Shown here piece by piece: positions 1 to 7,736 of a stretch of DNA of 64,000 bases. The stretch comes from Acidimicrobiaceae bacterium. Its GTDB lineage: Bacteria; Actinomycetota; Acidimicrobiia; Acidimicrobiales; RAAP-2. Under the pieces are notes generated by a model. The model did no database searches. It was not told the origin of the DNA and saw only the letters and a program-made list of their open reading frames with translations. The position numbers and the translations under genes are program-made. The DNA is taken from positions 1 to 64,000 of the forward strand of contig PMOQ01000019.1 of the NCBI GenBank assembly GCA_003161255.1. The letters run 5' to 3'. The stretch's first letter is position 1. Every line of letters begins with the position of its first letter.

Positions 1-1074
1 GTGGCCATCACCCCGGCCGGGGTGCGTGAGCTCACCTCGGCCGGCCACACCGTCTTGGTGGAGCAGGGCGCCGGGGACGGCTCGTCGATGCCCGATGCCG
101 ACTTCATGGCCACCGGCGCCAAGATCCTGGACGAGCCCGATGACGTCTGGGCCGAGTCGGACATGGTCCTCGGGGTGAAGGAGCCGATTCCCGAGGAGTA
201 CCGGCGGCTCGGGTTGCGCCGGAACCAGGTCCTGTTCACCTACCTCCACCTGGCCGCGTCGCGCGCCTGCACCGACGCGTTGGTCGCGGCCGGCAACACC
301 GCCATCGCGTACGAGACGGTGCAGCTCCCCGACCACTCGCTGCCCTTGCTCATCCCGATGAGCGAGGTCGCGGGCCGGATGGCCCCGATCGTCGGGGCCA
401 ACCACCTCATGCGGCCCGCCGGCGGCAGCGGCGTGCTGGTGTGCGGGGTTCCCGGGGTCCGCTCGGCCAAGGTGGTCATCCTGGGGGCCGGCATCGCGGG
501 CATGGCCGCGGCGACGCTGGCGGTCGGGCTGCATTGCGACGTCTATGTCCTCGACCGCGACCTCGAGCGGCTCCGCAGTGTCGACCATCACTTTCGGGGG
601 GCCCTGGAGACCATCGCGTCGAGCACCCATGCGATCGAGGAGAACTGCGTCGACGCCGACATCGTCATCGGCGCGGTGCTGGTGGTCGGGGCCAGGGCGC
701 CCAAGCTGGTCACCGACGACCTGGTCGCGCAGATGAACCCGGGGTCGGTGCTCGTCGACATCTCGGTCGACCAGGGCGGGTGCTTCGAGTCGTCGCACCC
801 GACGACGCACTCCAATCCGACCTTCAAGGTCCACGAGACGCTCTTCTATTGCGTGGCCAACATGCCCGGGGCCGTTCCCCACAGCTCCACCTACGCGCTC
901 ACCAACGCGACGCTGCCCTACACGCTCGAGGTGGCCTCGCACGGCTGGCGCCAGGCCGCCAGGACCGACCCCGCCCTGGCCAAGGGGGTCAACGTCGTCG
1001 AAGGTCACGTTACCTACGAGCCGGTGGCCGACGCCCACGCGATGGCCTACACCAAGCTCGGCTCGCTGCTCTGA
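1..1074 (+). CDS. ald: Alanine dehydrogenase, 5'-truncated by the window edge
   Basis: This is NAD-dependent alanine dehydrogenase, which interconverts L-alanine with pyruvate and ammonia in the cytosol. The frame is open at base 1, and the visible 357 codons begin at the ITPAGVRELTSAGHTV stretch that lies about 15 residues into complete proteins of roughly 370 residues, so the true start is upstream of the window. The substrate-domain segment VLFTYLHLA and the Rossmann motif VVILGAGIAGMAA (about residues 158-170) are present. The C-terminal segments GSVLVDISVDQGG and CVANMPGAVPHSSTYALTNA are diagnostic of this family. It ends at a TGA and the next gene is convergent. The family assignment is very secure; the GTG at base 1 should not be read as the true start. 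Confidence 0.95.
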   Translation: MAITPAGVRELTSAGHTVLVEQGAGDGSSMPDADFMATGAKILDEPDDVWAESDMVLGVKEPIPEEYRRLGLRRNQVLFTYLHLAASRACTDALVAAGNTAIAYETVQLPDHSLPLLIPMSEVAGRMAPIVGANHLMRPAGGSGVLVCGVPGVRSAKVVILGAGIAGMAAATLAVGLHCDVYVLDRDLERLRSVDHHFRGALETIASSTHAIEENCVDADIVIGAVLVVGARAPKLVTDDLVAQMNPGSVLVDISVDQGGCFESSHPTTHSNPTFKVHETLFYCVANMPGAVPHSSTYALTNATLPYTLEVASHGWRQAARTDPALAKGVNVVEGHVTYEPVADAHAMAYTKLGSLL

Positions 1075-1090
1075 CCCGCGAGGGTCGGCG

Positions 1091-1513
1091 CTAGTCGAGC
1101 CCCCAGGCGGTCCAGGACTCGATCGGCCCGTCCGGCGTGATCGCGAGCAGGACGCGCTGGTCCTTCTCGAGTGACCGCAGGAGCTCGTCGTCGTCGGGGA
1201 CCGGCACGTTGTGTTTCTCCCGGATGGCGCGGAACCGGTCGAGCTCGGCCGGCAGGTCCTCCCTGATCTCGGCCGTGCCCGAGACGAGCGCGCACCGAGA
1301 GCCGGTCGGGTCGTCGATCAGGAGCTCGATGCGCGGGTCGCGGGTGAAGATCTTGAACTTGGCCCGTTGTCGGGTGGTCGAGATGTAGAACCGCTCGCCG
1401 TCCCAGGTGAACCAGTTCGGGGTGAGCTGCGGTCGGCCGTTCTTCCGGACGCCCGCGACGACCACGTTGCGGCGCTCGGCGAGGAACGCCTCGACCTTGT
1501 CCTTCGATGCCAC
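1091..1513 (-). CDS. PPOX-class split-barrel oxidoreductase, probably F420-dependent
   Basis: A 140-residue protein of the pyridoxamine-phosphate-oxidase-like split beta-barrel family. These bind a flavin or deazaflavin (F420) and reduce or sequester small substrates. KNGRPQLTPNWFTWDG (about residues 24-39) and the following FYISTTRQRAKFKIFTRDPR block match the actinobacterial F420-binding PPOX group. The start is the GTG at 1513, preceded by GAGGAG; a longer open frame upstream overlaps the neighbouring hydrolase and is not used. It lies 7 bp downstream of the hydrolase gene on the same strand, so the two are probably co-transcribed. FMN rather than F420 cannot be excluded from sequence alone. 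Confidence 0.85.
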   Translation of the reverse strand: MASKDKVEAFLAERRNVVVAGVRKNGRPQLTPNWFTWDGERFYISTTRQRAKFKIFTRDPRIELLIDDPTGSRCALVSGTAEIREDLPAELDRFRAIREKHNVPVPDDDELLRSLEKDQRVLLAITPDGPIESWTAWGLD

Positions 1514-1520
1514 GGTCTCC

Positions 1521-2339
1521 TCAGGGGTTGTTCGTGGTGATGAACGCGACCATCGAGTCGATGTACTGCTGCGGGATGAACCCTCGCATGATGGCCGAGA
1601 GATGGCCCTTGCCGGGCAGCACGACGTTGGTGAAGTTCCGGGCCTCGCGCCACATCCGATGCGTCTTCGCGTACGGCCTGTCGTACTCGCCGTTGATCGC
1701 GATGATGGGGAACTCGATGCTGGCCAGGTCGATGGCGGCCGACAGGGCCCGCTGGCGGGCCACGAACGCCTCCCGGTCCACGCCGGCCAAGGCGGCCCGG
1801 GCCGGCCGGGCGCCGGCGTTGCCGACCTCTTGGCCCGGCACCTCGGCACGGTTGCGGAACTGGCTCGTCGCCTGCTCCTCCTCGGGGGCGGGCCCCTCCT
1901 TGTCGGCGGGGACGCTGGCCGCCCACTCCTCGGTCTCGGTCAGCCCCGACCCGCCGAAACTCGCCGACAAGAACCGCTCCGGATTGGTCGCCAGGACGCC
2001 GGCGGTCACGAAGCCGCCCATCGAGTAGCCGCCGATGTGGGCCTTGTCGATCCCCTGCTGGTCCATGAACTCGACCACATCGGCCGACATCTTCTGGCGG
2101 CCGTCATCGGGACCCTGGTCGCTCAAGCCGTGGCCGCGCATGTCGATCCCGATGACCCGGTTGGTCGGTGCGAGCGCGGGGGCGATGCTGTTCACGAACC
2201 AGTTGCCAACTGCGCTGCCACCGGCACCGTGGATGAGGATCACGGGGGTGCCCGACCCCATCTCCACCCAGTGGAGCTTCGTGCCGTCCTCGACCGTGAA
2301 GTAGTGCTCTGTCCAGACCGTTTGGCTGGTGGTTGTCAT
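1521..2339 (-). CDS. Alpha/beta hydrolase
   Basis: A 272-residue alpha/beta-fold hydrolase. The oxyanion-hole motif is VILIHGAGGSA (about residues 34-44) and the nucleophile elbow is GGYSMGG, with Ser about residue 112. A late Asp (NGEYDRPY) and His (LPGKGHLSA) complete the likely triad. The substrate is not predictable. The ATG at 2339 has a purine-rich GGGGAGGCGGAG just upstream, favouring it over longer forms. The Arg/Pro-rich extension upstream of 2339 is non-genic GC-rich sequence. It probably forms a two-gene unit with the PPOX gene that follows it. Confidence 0.88.
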   Translation of the reverse strand: MTTTSQTVWTEHYFTVEDGTKLHWVEMGSGTPVILIHGAGGSAVGNWFVNSIAPALAPTNRVIGIDMRGHGLSDQGPDDGRQKMSADVVEFMDQQGIDKAHIGGYSMGGFVTAGVLATNPERFLSASFGGSGLTETEEWAASVPADKEGPAPEEEQATSQFRNRAEVPGQEVGNAGARPARAALAGVDREAFVARQRALSAAIDLASIEFPIIAINGEYDRPYAKTHRMWREARNFTNVVLPGKGHLSAIMRGFIPQQYIDSMVAFITTNNP

Positions 2340-2392
2340 CTCCGCCTCCCCTGGACGGCCTCCGGTTGATGCCGCGCCCGGCGTGACTGTAG

Positions 2393-2596
2393 CGACCGTG
2401 GGCGGACCCGGCCCCCGCGGCCGATCGGTCGGCCCCGCGTTTCGTCGCCGAGGGCCCCGAGCGGATCCGGGTCGAACTCGAGCACCGCCTCCTCGACCGC
2501 CGCGGCGACGGTTGGCAGAGCATGCGCGACGGGGTCGGTTCGATGGGAGGTTGGATCGTCGACCTGACGCGCTTCGCGCACCTCGCCCCGGGCTGA
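2393..2596 (+). pseudogene. SRPBCC/AHSA1-like C-terminal fragment
   Basis: A 67-codon stretch with no usable start codon, entered after an in-frame TAG, reads as the second half of an SRPBCC (START/AHSA1-like) domain. The segments RFVAEGPERIRVELEHR and DGWQSMRDGVGSMGGW correspond to the last strands and C-terminal helix of such proteins. The N-terminal half would lie where the oppositely oriented hydrolase now sits, so it has been lost. This explains most of the 359-bp space between the hydrolase and the YoaK-like gene. The family call rests on motif resemblance by eye. Confidence 0.5.
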
Positions 2597-2698
2597 GCGG
2601 CCGGGGCGACCTGCGCCCCGTAGGCTCGCGGCCGTCAGACCTTGGCCACTTCATGACGGGCACCATTGGCGTGCGGCTGCTGGACGGAGGTGCGACCG

Positions 2699-3400
2699 GT
2701 GACGCCCGAGTCCCCGATCAGCCGTCGTTGGACGGTCACCCTGTTGCTGTCGCTCACCGCTGTGACCGGCCTGGTCGACGCGGCCAGTTATCTGCGCCTC
2801 GGTCGCGTCTTCGTCGCCAACATGACCGGCAACGTGGTGTTCTTGGGCTTCAGCCTGAGCCCGCACTCCGGGCTGTCCGCGCTTGCATCCATCACCGCCC
2901 TGGTCGGTTTCGTGACCGGCGCGCTCGCCGGGGGGCGTTTGGCCGTGCAGCTGGCCGGGCCGCCGCGCCGGTGGCTGGTCGTCGCGTTCGGCCTCGAGGC
3001 GACGATCCTGGGGGTGGTCGCCCTATTCACCGGCCTCGGGATCGCGGCGTACCACGGTGACGCCCGGTACGCGACGATCGCTGTGTTGGCGGCCGCGCTC
3101 GGGATCCAGAACAGCACCGTGCGGCGCCTGAGCGTCCCGGACCTCACGACGACGGTGTTGACGCTCACCCTCACCGGGCTCGCCGCCGACAGCTTCATCG
3201 CCGGCGGGCCGGGGGCGAAGCCGTATCGGCGGTTCGGCTCGGTGGTGACGATGTTCGCCGGTGCGGCGATCGGGGCCGCACTGCTCCAGGTGTCGGTGAC
3301 GCCGGTCATCGCGATCGCCGCTGCAATCGTCGGTGTGGTGGCAATCGGGTTCGCGGTTGGCCGGCCGGCCAGCGAGTCGGCGCCGGACACGACTCACTGA
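2699..3400 (+). CDS. YoaK/DUF1275-family integral membrane protein
   Basis: A 233-residue polytopic membrane protein of the DUF1275 (YoaK-like) family, whose function is poorly defined. Six hydrophobic segments can be picked out, and the family pattern GLVDAASYLRLGRVFVANMT followed by GNVVFLG is in the first third. A second family-typical block, GIQNSTVRRLSVPDLTTTVL, lies near residue 140. The start is the GTG at 2699, which has GGAGG about 8 nt upstream; a TTG at 2666 in the same frame lacks such a site. It stands alone, convergent with the decayed DUF664 gene. Confidence 0.85.
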   Translation: MTPESPISRRWTVTLLLSLTAVTGLVDAASYLRLGRVFVANMTGNVVFLGFSLSPHSGLSALASITALVGFVTGALAGGRLAVQLAGPPRRWLVVAFGLEATILGVVALFTGLGIAAYHGDARYATIAVLAAALGIQNSTVRRLSVPDLTTTVLTLTLTGLAADSFIAGGPGAKPYRRFGSVVTMFAGAAIGAALLQVSVTPVIAIAAAIVGVVAIGFAVGRPASESAPDTTH

Positions 3401-3424
3401 CCGGCCGAGCCGCGGCTGGACCCA

Positions 3425-3772
3425 TTAGGCCATGGCGGCCGAGGCCGGTTCCCAGGGCGTGATCCACGGCGAGGCCGGCCAGCCCTCGGCCGCCGCGATC
3501 AGCGGGAACGCCGTGGCGCCGTCGATTGCCTCGCGGACGATGTCGGCGTGGCCGGCGTGGCGGGCCGTCTGCTCGATGAGGCGGAGGACCACCCAGCGGA
3601 CCGACCAGGCGTCGACGTCGGTGGGGAACCACGGCACGTTTTTCGGCACCGGCACGGGTTCGCCAAGGTCGAGCGTTCGCACGATCGCGTCGGTCTCCGT
3701 TCCCGCCTCGTCGTAGGCGGCGAAGAGGGCCTCCAGGCCCTCGGCTGGGATCCCGGCCAGCGGGTACCGAGA
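3425..3772 (-). pseudogene. Decapitated DinB/DUF664-family protein
   Basis: The 115 sense codons directly after the arsR stop codon, in the same frame, read as the C-terminal half of a DinB-like DUF664 protein, a family related to mycothiol- or bacillithiol-dependent transferases. RWVVLRLIEQTARHAGHAD followed by IVREAIDGAT is the highly conserved C-terminal helix and tail. Full-length members are about 165-180 residues and begin with a helix carrying a metal-ligand His; that half is missing here, its place taken by arsR. A GTG at 3682 could start an 85-residue product, but most of the fold would be absent. I treat it as a remnant. Confidence 0.72.
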
Positions 3773-4144
3773 TCAGGCGTGACGACGGATGCGACGCGGC
3801 ACGACGTTGTCCAACAGGTCACCGATCCGTCGGTCGACCAACTCGTAACGGACGATCCGTCCGTCGCGTTGGGCGGTCACGATCCCGCTCGCACGCAGCA
3901 GTCGCAAGGCCTGGGACACCGCGGTGTCGTTCATGTCGGCCGCCATCGCCAGGTCGGTGACGCTGATTGGACCGGCGCGGGCGATGCAGATCAGGAGGGT
4001 CAGCCGACTGGGATCCCCGACCACTGCAAACCGCGCGGCCCATGTCGCGACGTTGTCCGGTTCCCCGAGAGCCGCGATGGCCCTGCAGACCCGCTCGTCG
4101 TCGAGGACCCGTCGGTTCCGGCGCTCAACCGGCACGAGATGCAC
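3773..4144 (-). CDS. ArsR-family winged-helix regulator
   Basis: A 123-residue ArsR/SmtB-type transcriptional repressor. FAVVGDPSRLTLLICIARAG is the hallmark first helix pair, and SVTDLAMAADMNDTAVSQAL (about residues 60-80) is the recognition-helix region. No clear Cys-based metal site (such as ELCVCDL) is present, so the inducer is unknown. The start is a GTG at 4144 with no strong ribosome-binding site. The C-terminal HA-TGA is followed in the same frame by the DUF664 remnant, suggesting a deletion fused the two loci end to end. Its upstream side faces the riboswitch-controlled cobalt transporter, so it could affect that gene. Confidence 0.85.
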   Translation of the reverse strand: MHLVPVERRNRRVLDDERVCRAIAALGEPDNVATWAARFAVVGDPSRLTLLICIARAGPISVTDLAMAADMNDTAVSQALRLLRASGIVTAQRDGRIVRYELVDRRIGDLLDNVVPRRIRRHA

Positions 4145-4227
4145 GGCCAGATCATGCCACGCAAGGCTCTATAGCTGCGCAGTTGGTCAGATTTGACCAT
4201 CCGGGGCCAGACGCGTACATTGGCCTG

Positions 4228-4400
4228 GCCGCGGTCGAAGGGTCGCGGTGGTGCAGTTGCAGCGAAGTCCGGTGAGATCCCGGCGCTGTCCCGCAACGGT
4301 GAAGCCCTTTCGAAGGGACGAGTCCGGTCGCCTGAACCGTGCCGCGAAGCCAGTCCTCGGAGGAAGGGCGGTTCGTGTGAGGAGACTCGTCGGACCTCGC
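4228..4400 (+). promoter_or_regulatory. Cobalamin (B12) riboswitch aptamer
   Basis: The leader of the cobalt/nickel transporter has the hallmark core of the cobalamin riboswitch. AAGTCCGGTGAGATCCCGG is followed by GCGCTGTCCCGCAACGGT (about 4283-4300), and then by the B12-box-like GAGTCCGGTCGCCTGAACC (about 4319-4337). The P-stem partners around the core can be paired by eye; the outer boundaries are approximate. Adenosylcobalamin binding would reduce expression of the downstream importer, which fits a cobalt-supply role for that gene. Confidence 0.88.
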
Positions 4401-4410
4401 AGGAACACTC

Positions 4411-4438
4411 TTCGTCCTCCGCTTGCTAGGAGGATGAA
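4411..4438 (+). promoter_or_regulatory. Shine-Dalgarno-sequestering hairpin (riboswitch expression platform)
   Basis: TTCGTCCTCC (4411-4420) and GGAGGATGAA (4429-4438) can form a 10-bp stem with one G-U pair around an 8-nt loop. The right arm contains most of the AGGAGG ribosome-binding site of the transporter gene that starts at 4441. This is the expected layout of a translational OFF switch. No terminator with a T-run is visible between aptamer and gene. Confidence 0.7.
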
Positions 4439-4440
4439 CA

Positions 4441-5589
4441 ATGGAAAGCCTGATCAGGCGGGTCGGACGTGTCCGGTCGGCGCTCACCCGGCGTGAATGG
4501 GGCCGATTCGGGGCCATGGCCCTCGCGGTCCTCTCGCTCAACGTCGCCGGATGGGGGATCTTCATCTTCGCGATCGCCCCCCACCACTTCAGGTTCAAGG
4601 GCCTCGGGCTCGGTGTCGGCGTCGCACTCACCGCATGGACGCTCGGAGCCCGGCACGCCTTCGACGCCGATCACATCTCTGCGATCGACAACACGACCCG
4701 AAAGCTGATGTCGGACGGGCGCCGGCCGCTCGGCACCGGGTTCTTCTTCGCCCTCGGGCACTCCTCGATCATCATGGTGGTGGGCGTCGGGCTGTCCATG
4801 GCGGCGAGAGCGGTCTTCGGCGCGGTGGTCACGCCCGAGTCCGGCTTCGAGACCTTGGGGGGGGTCGTCGGCACGTCCCTCGCCGCCACCTTCTTGTACC
4901 TGATCGCGGCGCTCAACCTGGTGGTGCTGGCCGGGATCTTCAAGGTGTTCCGGGGGATGCGCCAGGGGCTGTTCGACGAGGAGGAGCTGGAACGCCAGCT
5001 CCAGGCCCGCGGGCTGATGTGGCGTTTCTTCGGACGGTTCATGCGCTCGATCACGAAGACCTGGCACATGTACTTCGTCGGCCTCGTGTTCGGCATCGGT
5101 TTCGACACCGCGACCGAGGTCCTGCTTCTGGCGGCGACGGCCGCCGCCGCGACCGAGGGCCTGCCGTGGTTCGCAGTGCTGTCGCTGCCGTTGTTGTTCG
5201 CCGGCGGGATGACCCTCTTCGACACCATCGACGGGTGCTTCATGAACTTCGCCTACGGGTGGGCGTTCGCCCGCCCGGTCCGCAAGGTCTATTACAACCT
5301 CGTCATCACCGGTCTTTCGATCGCCGTGGCATTCCTCATCGGCACCATCGAGATCTTCGGCCTCATCTCCGATGAGCTCCACATCCACGGTGGCTTCTGG
5401 GACTTCATGTCGAACTTCGACATCAATCGGGCCGGGTTTGCGATCGCCGGCCTCTTCGTCGCGGTCTGGGCGGTTGCGCTCTGCTACTGGAGGATCGGCA
5501 AGGTGGAGTCCAGGTGGGCGAGCGCGTCCTTGCTGGACGGTGGCGGCGGCGAAGCGGTGATGGTCAGCCGCGACGGCCCGGCCGGCTGA
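4441..5589 (+). CDS. NiCoT-family nickel/cobalt transporter, B12-riboswitch controlled
   Basis: A 382-residue HoxN/NicT/NhlF-type secondary transporter for Ni2+/Co2+ uptake at the inner membrane. The signature HAFDADHISAIDNTTRK (about residues 73-89) is the metal-selecting helix II motif. Further family motifs are FFALGHSS, LGF-like FGIGFDTATEV and GMTLFDTIDGCFMNFAYGWA, within about eight hydrophobic segments. The ATG at 4441 has AGGAGG 7 nt upstream. The riboswitch in the leader indicates that cobalt for B12 is the physiological cargo. A second NiCoT of the same length is encoded at 17743-18891 under different control. Confidence 0.95.
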   Translation: MESLIRRVGRVRSALTRREWGRFGAMALAVLSLNVAGWGIFIFAIAPHHFRFKGLGLGVGVALTAWTLGARHAFDADHISAIDNTTRKLMSDGRRPLGTGFFFALGHSSIIMVVGVGLSMAARAVFGAVVTPESGFETLGGVVGTSLAATFLYLIAALNLVVLAGIFKVFRGMRQGLFDEEELERQLQARGLMWRFFGRFMRSITKTWHMYFVGLVFGIGFDTATEVLLLAATAAAATEGLPWFAVLSLPLLFAGGMTLFDTIDGCFMNFAYGWAFARPVRKVYYNLVITGLSIAVAFLIGTIEIFGLISDELHIHGGFWDFMSNFDINRAGFAIAGLFVAVWAVALCYWRIGKVESRWASASLLDGGGGEAVMVSRDGPAG

Positions 5590-5696
5590 GCCGTTCGCCA
5601 CCCAGATGTCGGCGACCTGGTGACGGCTCGATGCCGAGCCAGTCGGGCGCTTGGATCGTCGCGGTAACCTCCGCGAAACCGAGGATTGGGGCCGAG

Positions 5697-7100
5697 ATGG
5701 ATCGCACCGCCGTCGAGCAAGCGGTGCGTCTGGCCGGCCTCGAGCTCGCCGCCGACGTCGACTATGAGGTCGTCGGGGCGGACCCGATCCTGCGATCGCC
5801 GCACCATCTCGGTAATGGCGCCGCGGTCGCCCGCCTCCTCACCGGCGTCGCCGCAGGCGAGATGTGGCGTACCCGTACCGGCCGGCCCCAGGAACTGACC
5901 GTCGACGCCCGTCACGCCGCGGCCGCGCTCACCTCCTACGCCCACCTCCGGCTCCTAGAACGCGAACAAGGGCCTTCGGCCAACCGGTTGCTGGCCGAGC
6001 GCGTCGTCGGGGGCATCGCGGCCACCCGCGACGGTCGACACGTGCAGTTGCACTCCTCCTTCAACGATGGCCCTACGGTCCTCGACATCCTCGGACTCGG
6101 TCCGGACGCCTCGCACGACGAAGTGGTCGCAGCCGTCGCCGATCGGGACGCGTTCGAGCTCGAGGACGCGTTCATCGCCCGGAGGGTGTGCGGCGGTGTC
6201 GTCATGTCGAAGGAGGAGTGGGCGAAGCACCCCCAGGGCATGGCGATCGCGGATTGGCCGGTCGTGCGGATCACGAAGATCGCCGAATCGCCCCCGGAGC
6301 CGCTTCCCGACGGCGACCGCCCGGCGTCGGGCGTGCGGGTCGTCGACCTCACGCGCGTCCTTGCCGGTCCGACCTGCGCCAAGACCATCGCCGAGCACGG
6401 TGCCGACGTCCTCCACGTGACGGCGCCGCACCTCGACCGTGCCGGGCCCTTCGACATCGAGACCGGCATCGGCAAGAGACAGGCGAGCCTCGATCTGAAC
6501 GATCCCGAGCACGCGGCGACGATGCGGTCCCTCATCGGGGAGGCGGACGTCTTTTCGCAGGGGTACCGGCTCGGCACCCTGGCCCGACGGGGGCTCGCAC
6601 CCGAGACCCTCGCCGCGCTCCGCCCCGGCATCGTGTACGTGTCGGAGAACTGCTACGGGCAGGTCGGGCCGTGGAGCGGTCGTCCGGGTTGGGAACAGCT
6701 GGGTCAGGCCGCGACCGGCATGTCCTACCGGGAGGGGACCGCGTCGTCGGCCGGCGTGCCACGCCTCGCTCCGGCGGCGGTCAACGACTACACGACCGGG
6801 TTCTTCGCCGCCTACGGGGCGATGATGGCATTGGCCAGGCGAGCCACCGAGGGTGGGTCATGGCACGTCCAGGTCTCGTTGTCCCAGACGTGCATGTGGT
6901 ACCAGCGGTTGGGGGACGACAACGACAAGGACCACGCGGAGCCGGGGGAGTTGGGCCGCTTCATGGAGGAGATGGACACACCGAGCTTCGGGCGCATCCG
7001 GTTCCTGACACCGGCACTCGCGATGTCGGGGACGCCGCCCCGGTGGGACCTGCCGCCCGCCCCGAGCGGGACGCACGAGCCGGCGTGGTTGGCCCGTTAG
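5697..7100 (+). CDS. CoA-transferase family III (CaiB/BaiF)-like protein with extra N-terminal domain
   Basis: A 467-residue protein. The second half (from about residue 210) is a CaiB/BaiF family III CoA-transferase core: GVRVVDLTRVLAGPTCAKTI, then HGADVLHVTAPHLDR and GIVYVSENCYGQVGPW. At the position of the catalytic Asp (usually x-D-x-x-x-Q-A) it has PGWEQLGQA, so Glu replaces Asp. The first about 200 residues resemble the C-terminal half of the same fold, as in double-length members that have lost a piece. The ATG at 5697 follows GAGGATTGGGG. The next gene, a methyltransferase, starts 2 nt after the stop, suggesting one transcript. Substrate and catalytic competence are uncertain. Confidence 0.75.
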   Translation: MDRTAVEQAVRLAGLELAADVDYEVVGADPILRSPHHLGNGAAVARLLTGVAAGEMWRTRTGRPQELTVDARHAAAALTSYAHLRLLEREQGPSANRLLAERVVGGIAATRDGRHVQLHSSFNDGPTVLDILGLGPDASHDEVVAAVADRDAFELEDAFIARRVCGGVVMSKEEWAKHPQGMAIADWPVVRITKIAESPPEPLPDGDRPASGVRVVDLTRVLAGPTCAKTIAEHGADVLHVTAPHLDRAGPFDIETGIGKRQASLDLNDPEHAATMRSLIGEADVFSQGYRLGTLARRGLAPETLAALRPGIVYVSENCYGQVGPWSGRPGWEQLGQAATGMSYREGTASSAGVPRLAPAAVNDYTTGFFAAYGAMMALARRATEGGSWHVQVSLSQTCMWYQRLGDDNDKDHAEPGELGRFMEEMDTPSFGRIRFLTPALAMSGTPPRWDLPPAPSGTHEPAWLAR

Positions 7101-7102
7101 CG

Positions 7103-7678
7103 ATGGATGCTGCGACCGTCGCCATCTACGAGGACAACGCGCTCGAGTGGGTGGCACGCAGGGGTGAGGCGACTAACGGCCTCGGCGTGAGCTTCCGTGG
7201 CCGGGTCGGAGATGGCCTCATTGCCGACCTCGGGTGCGGACCGGGTCGCTACCTGAGCGAGATCGGCGGTCCGGTGGTCGGCGTCGACGCGACAGCGGCG
7301 ATGCTGGACCTCGCCGGAGCGAAGGGTCACCCGCTCGTCCGGGGGGATCTCGAGGCCCTCCCGTTCGCCGACGGGGTCCTTGCCGGCGCGTTCGCCTGCC
7401 ACTCCTACCTCCACCTACCGAAGGCCCGAATGGGCGACGCCCTGACCGAGGCGTTCCGCGTGCTGCGACCCGGAGGGAGGCTCCTGGTCACCCTGATCGA
7501 AGGCTCCTACGAAGGCCACGAACGCCCCGGCGACGACTTCGGGGGTCGCTTCTTCGCCTGTTGGGGCACGTCGGAGCTGGGGGCGTTGCTGTCCTCCAGG
7601 GGCTTTTCCGAGATCCGCAGTGACCGGGTGGAGCTTCCCCGCGGCGGTGTCGATCTCGTCACAAACGCTCGGCGCTGA
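7103..7678 (+). CDS. Class I SAM-dependent methyltransferase
   Basis: A 191-residue Rossmann-fold methyltransferase. Motif I is IADLGCGPGRYL (about residues 40-51), the post-I acidic residue lies in VVGVDATAAML, and the motif IV/VI region has LPFADGVLAGAFACHSYLHL and VLRPGGRLLVTL. This resembles the UbiE/Methyltransf_11 group. The substrate is unknown. The ATG at 7103 is 2 nt after the upstream stop, so it is probably translated from the same mRNA as the CoA-transferase-like gene. Confidence 0.88.
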   Translation: MDAATVAIYEDNALEWVARRGEATNGLGVSFRGRVGDGLIADLGCGPGRYLSEIGGPVVGVDATAAMLDLAGAKGHPLVRGDLEALPFADGVLAGAFACHSYLHLPKARMGDALTEAFRVLRPGGRLLVTLIEGSYEGHERPGDDFGGRFFACWGTSELGALLSSRGFSEIRSDRVELPRGGVDLVTNARR

Positions 7679-7736
7679 TCGGGCCGCGCTTTGACGGGCG
7701 CAGTTTCGGGTGACCGATCCGTTGACCGAGGGTGAC

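Noticed and set aside
4426-5601. Long minus-strand open frames opposite both NiCoT genes (also 17557-19053)
   Set aside because: They are antisense mirrors of highly biased membrane-protein genes; their charged, low-complexity translations resemble each other only because the NiCoT genes do.
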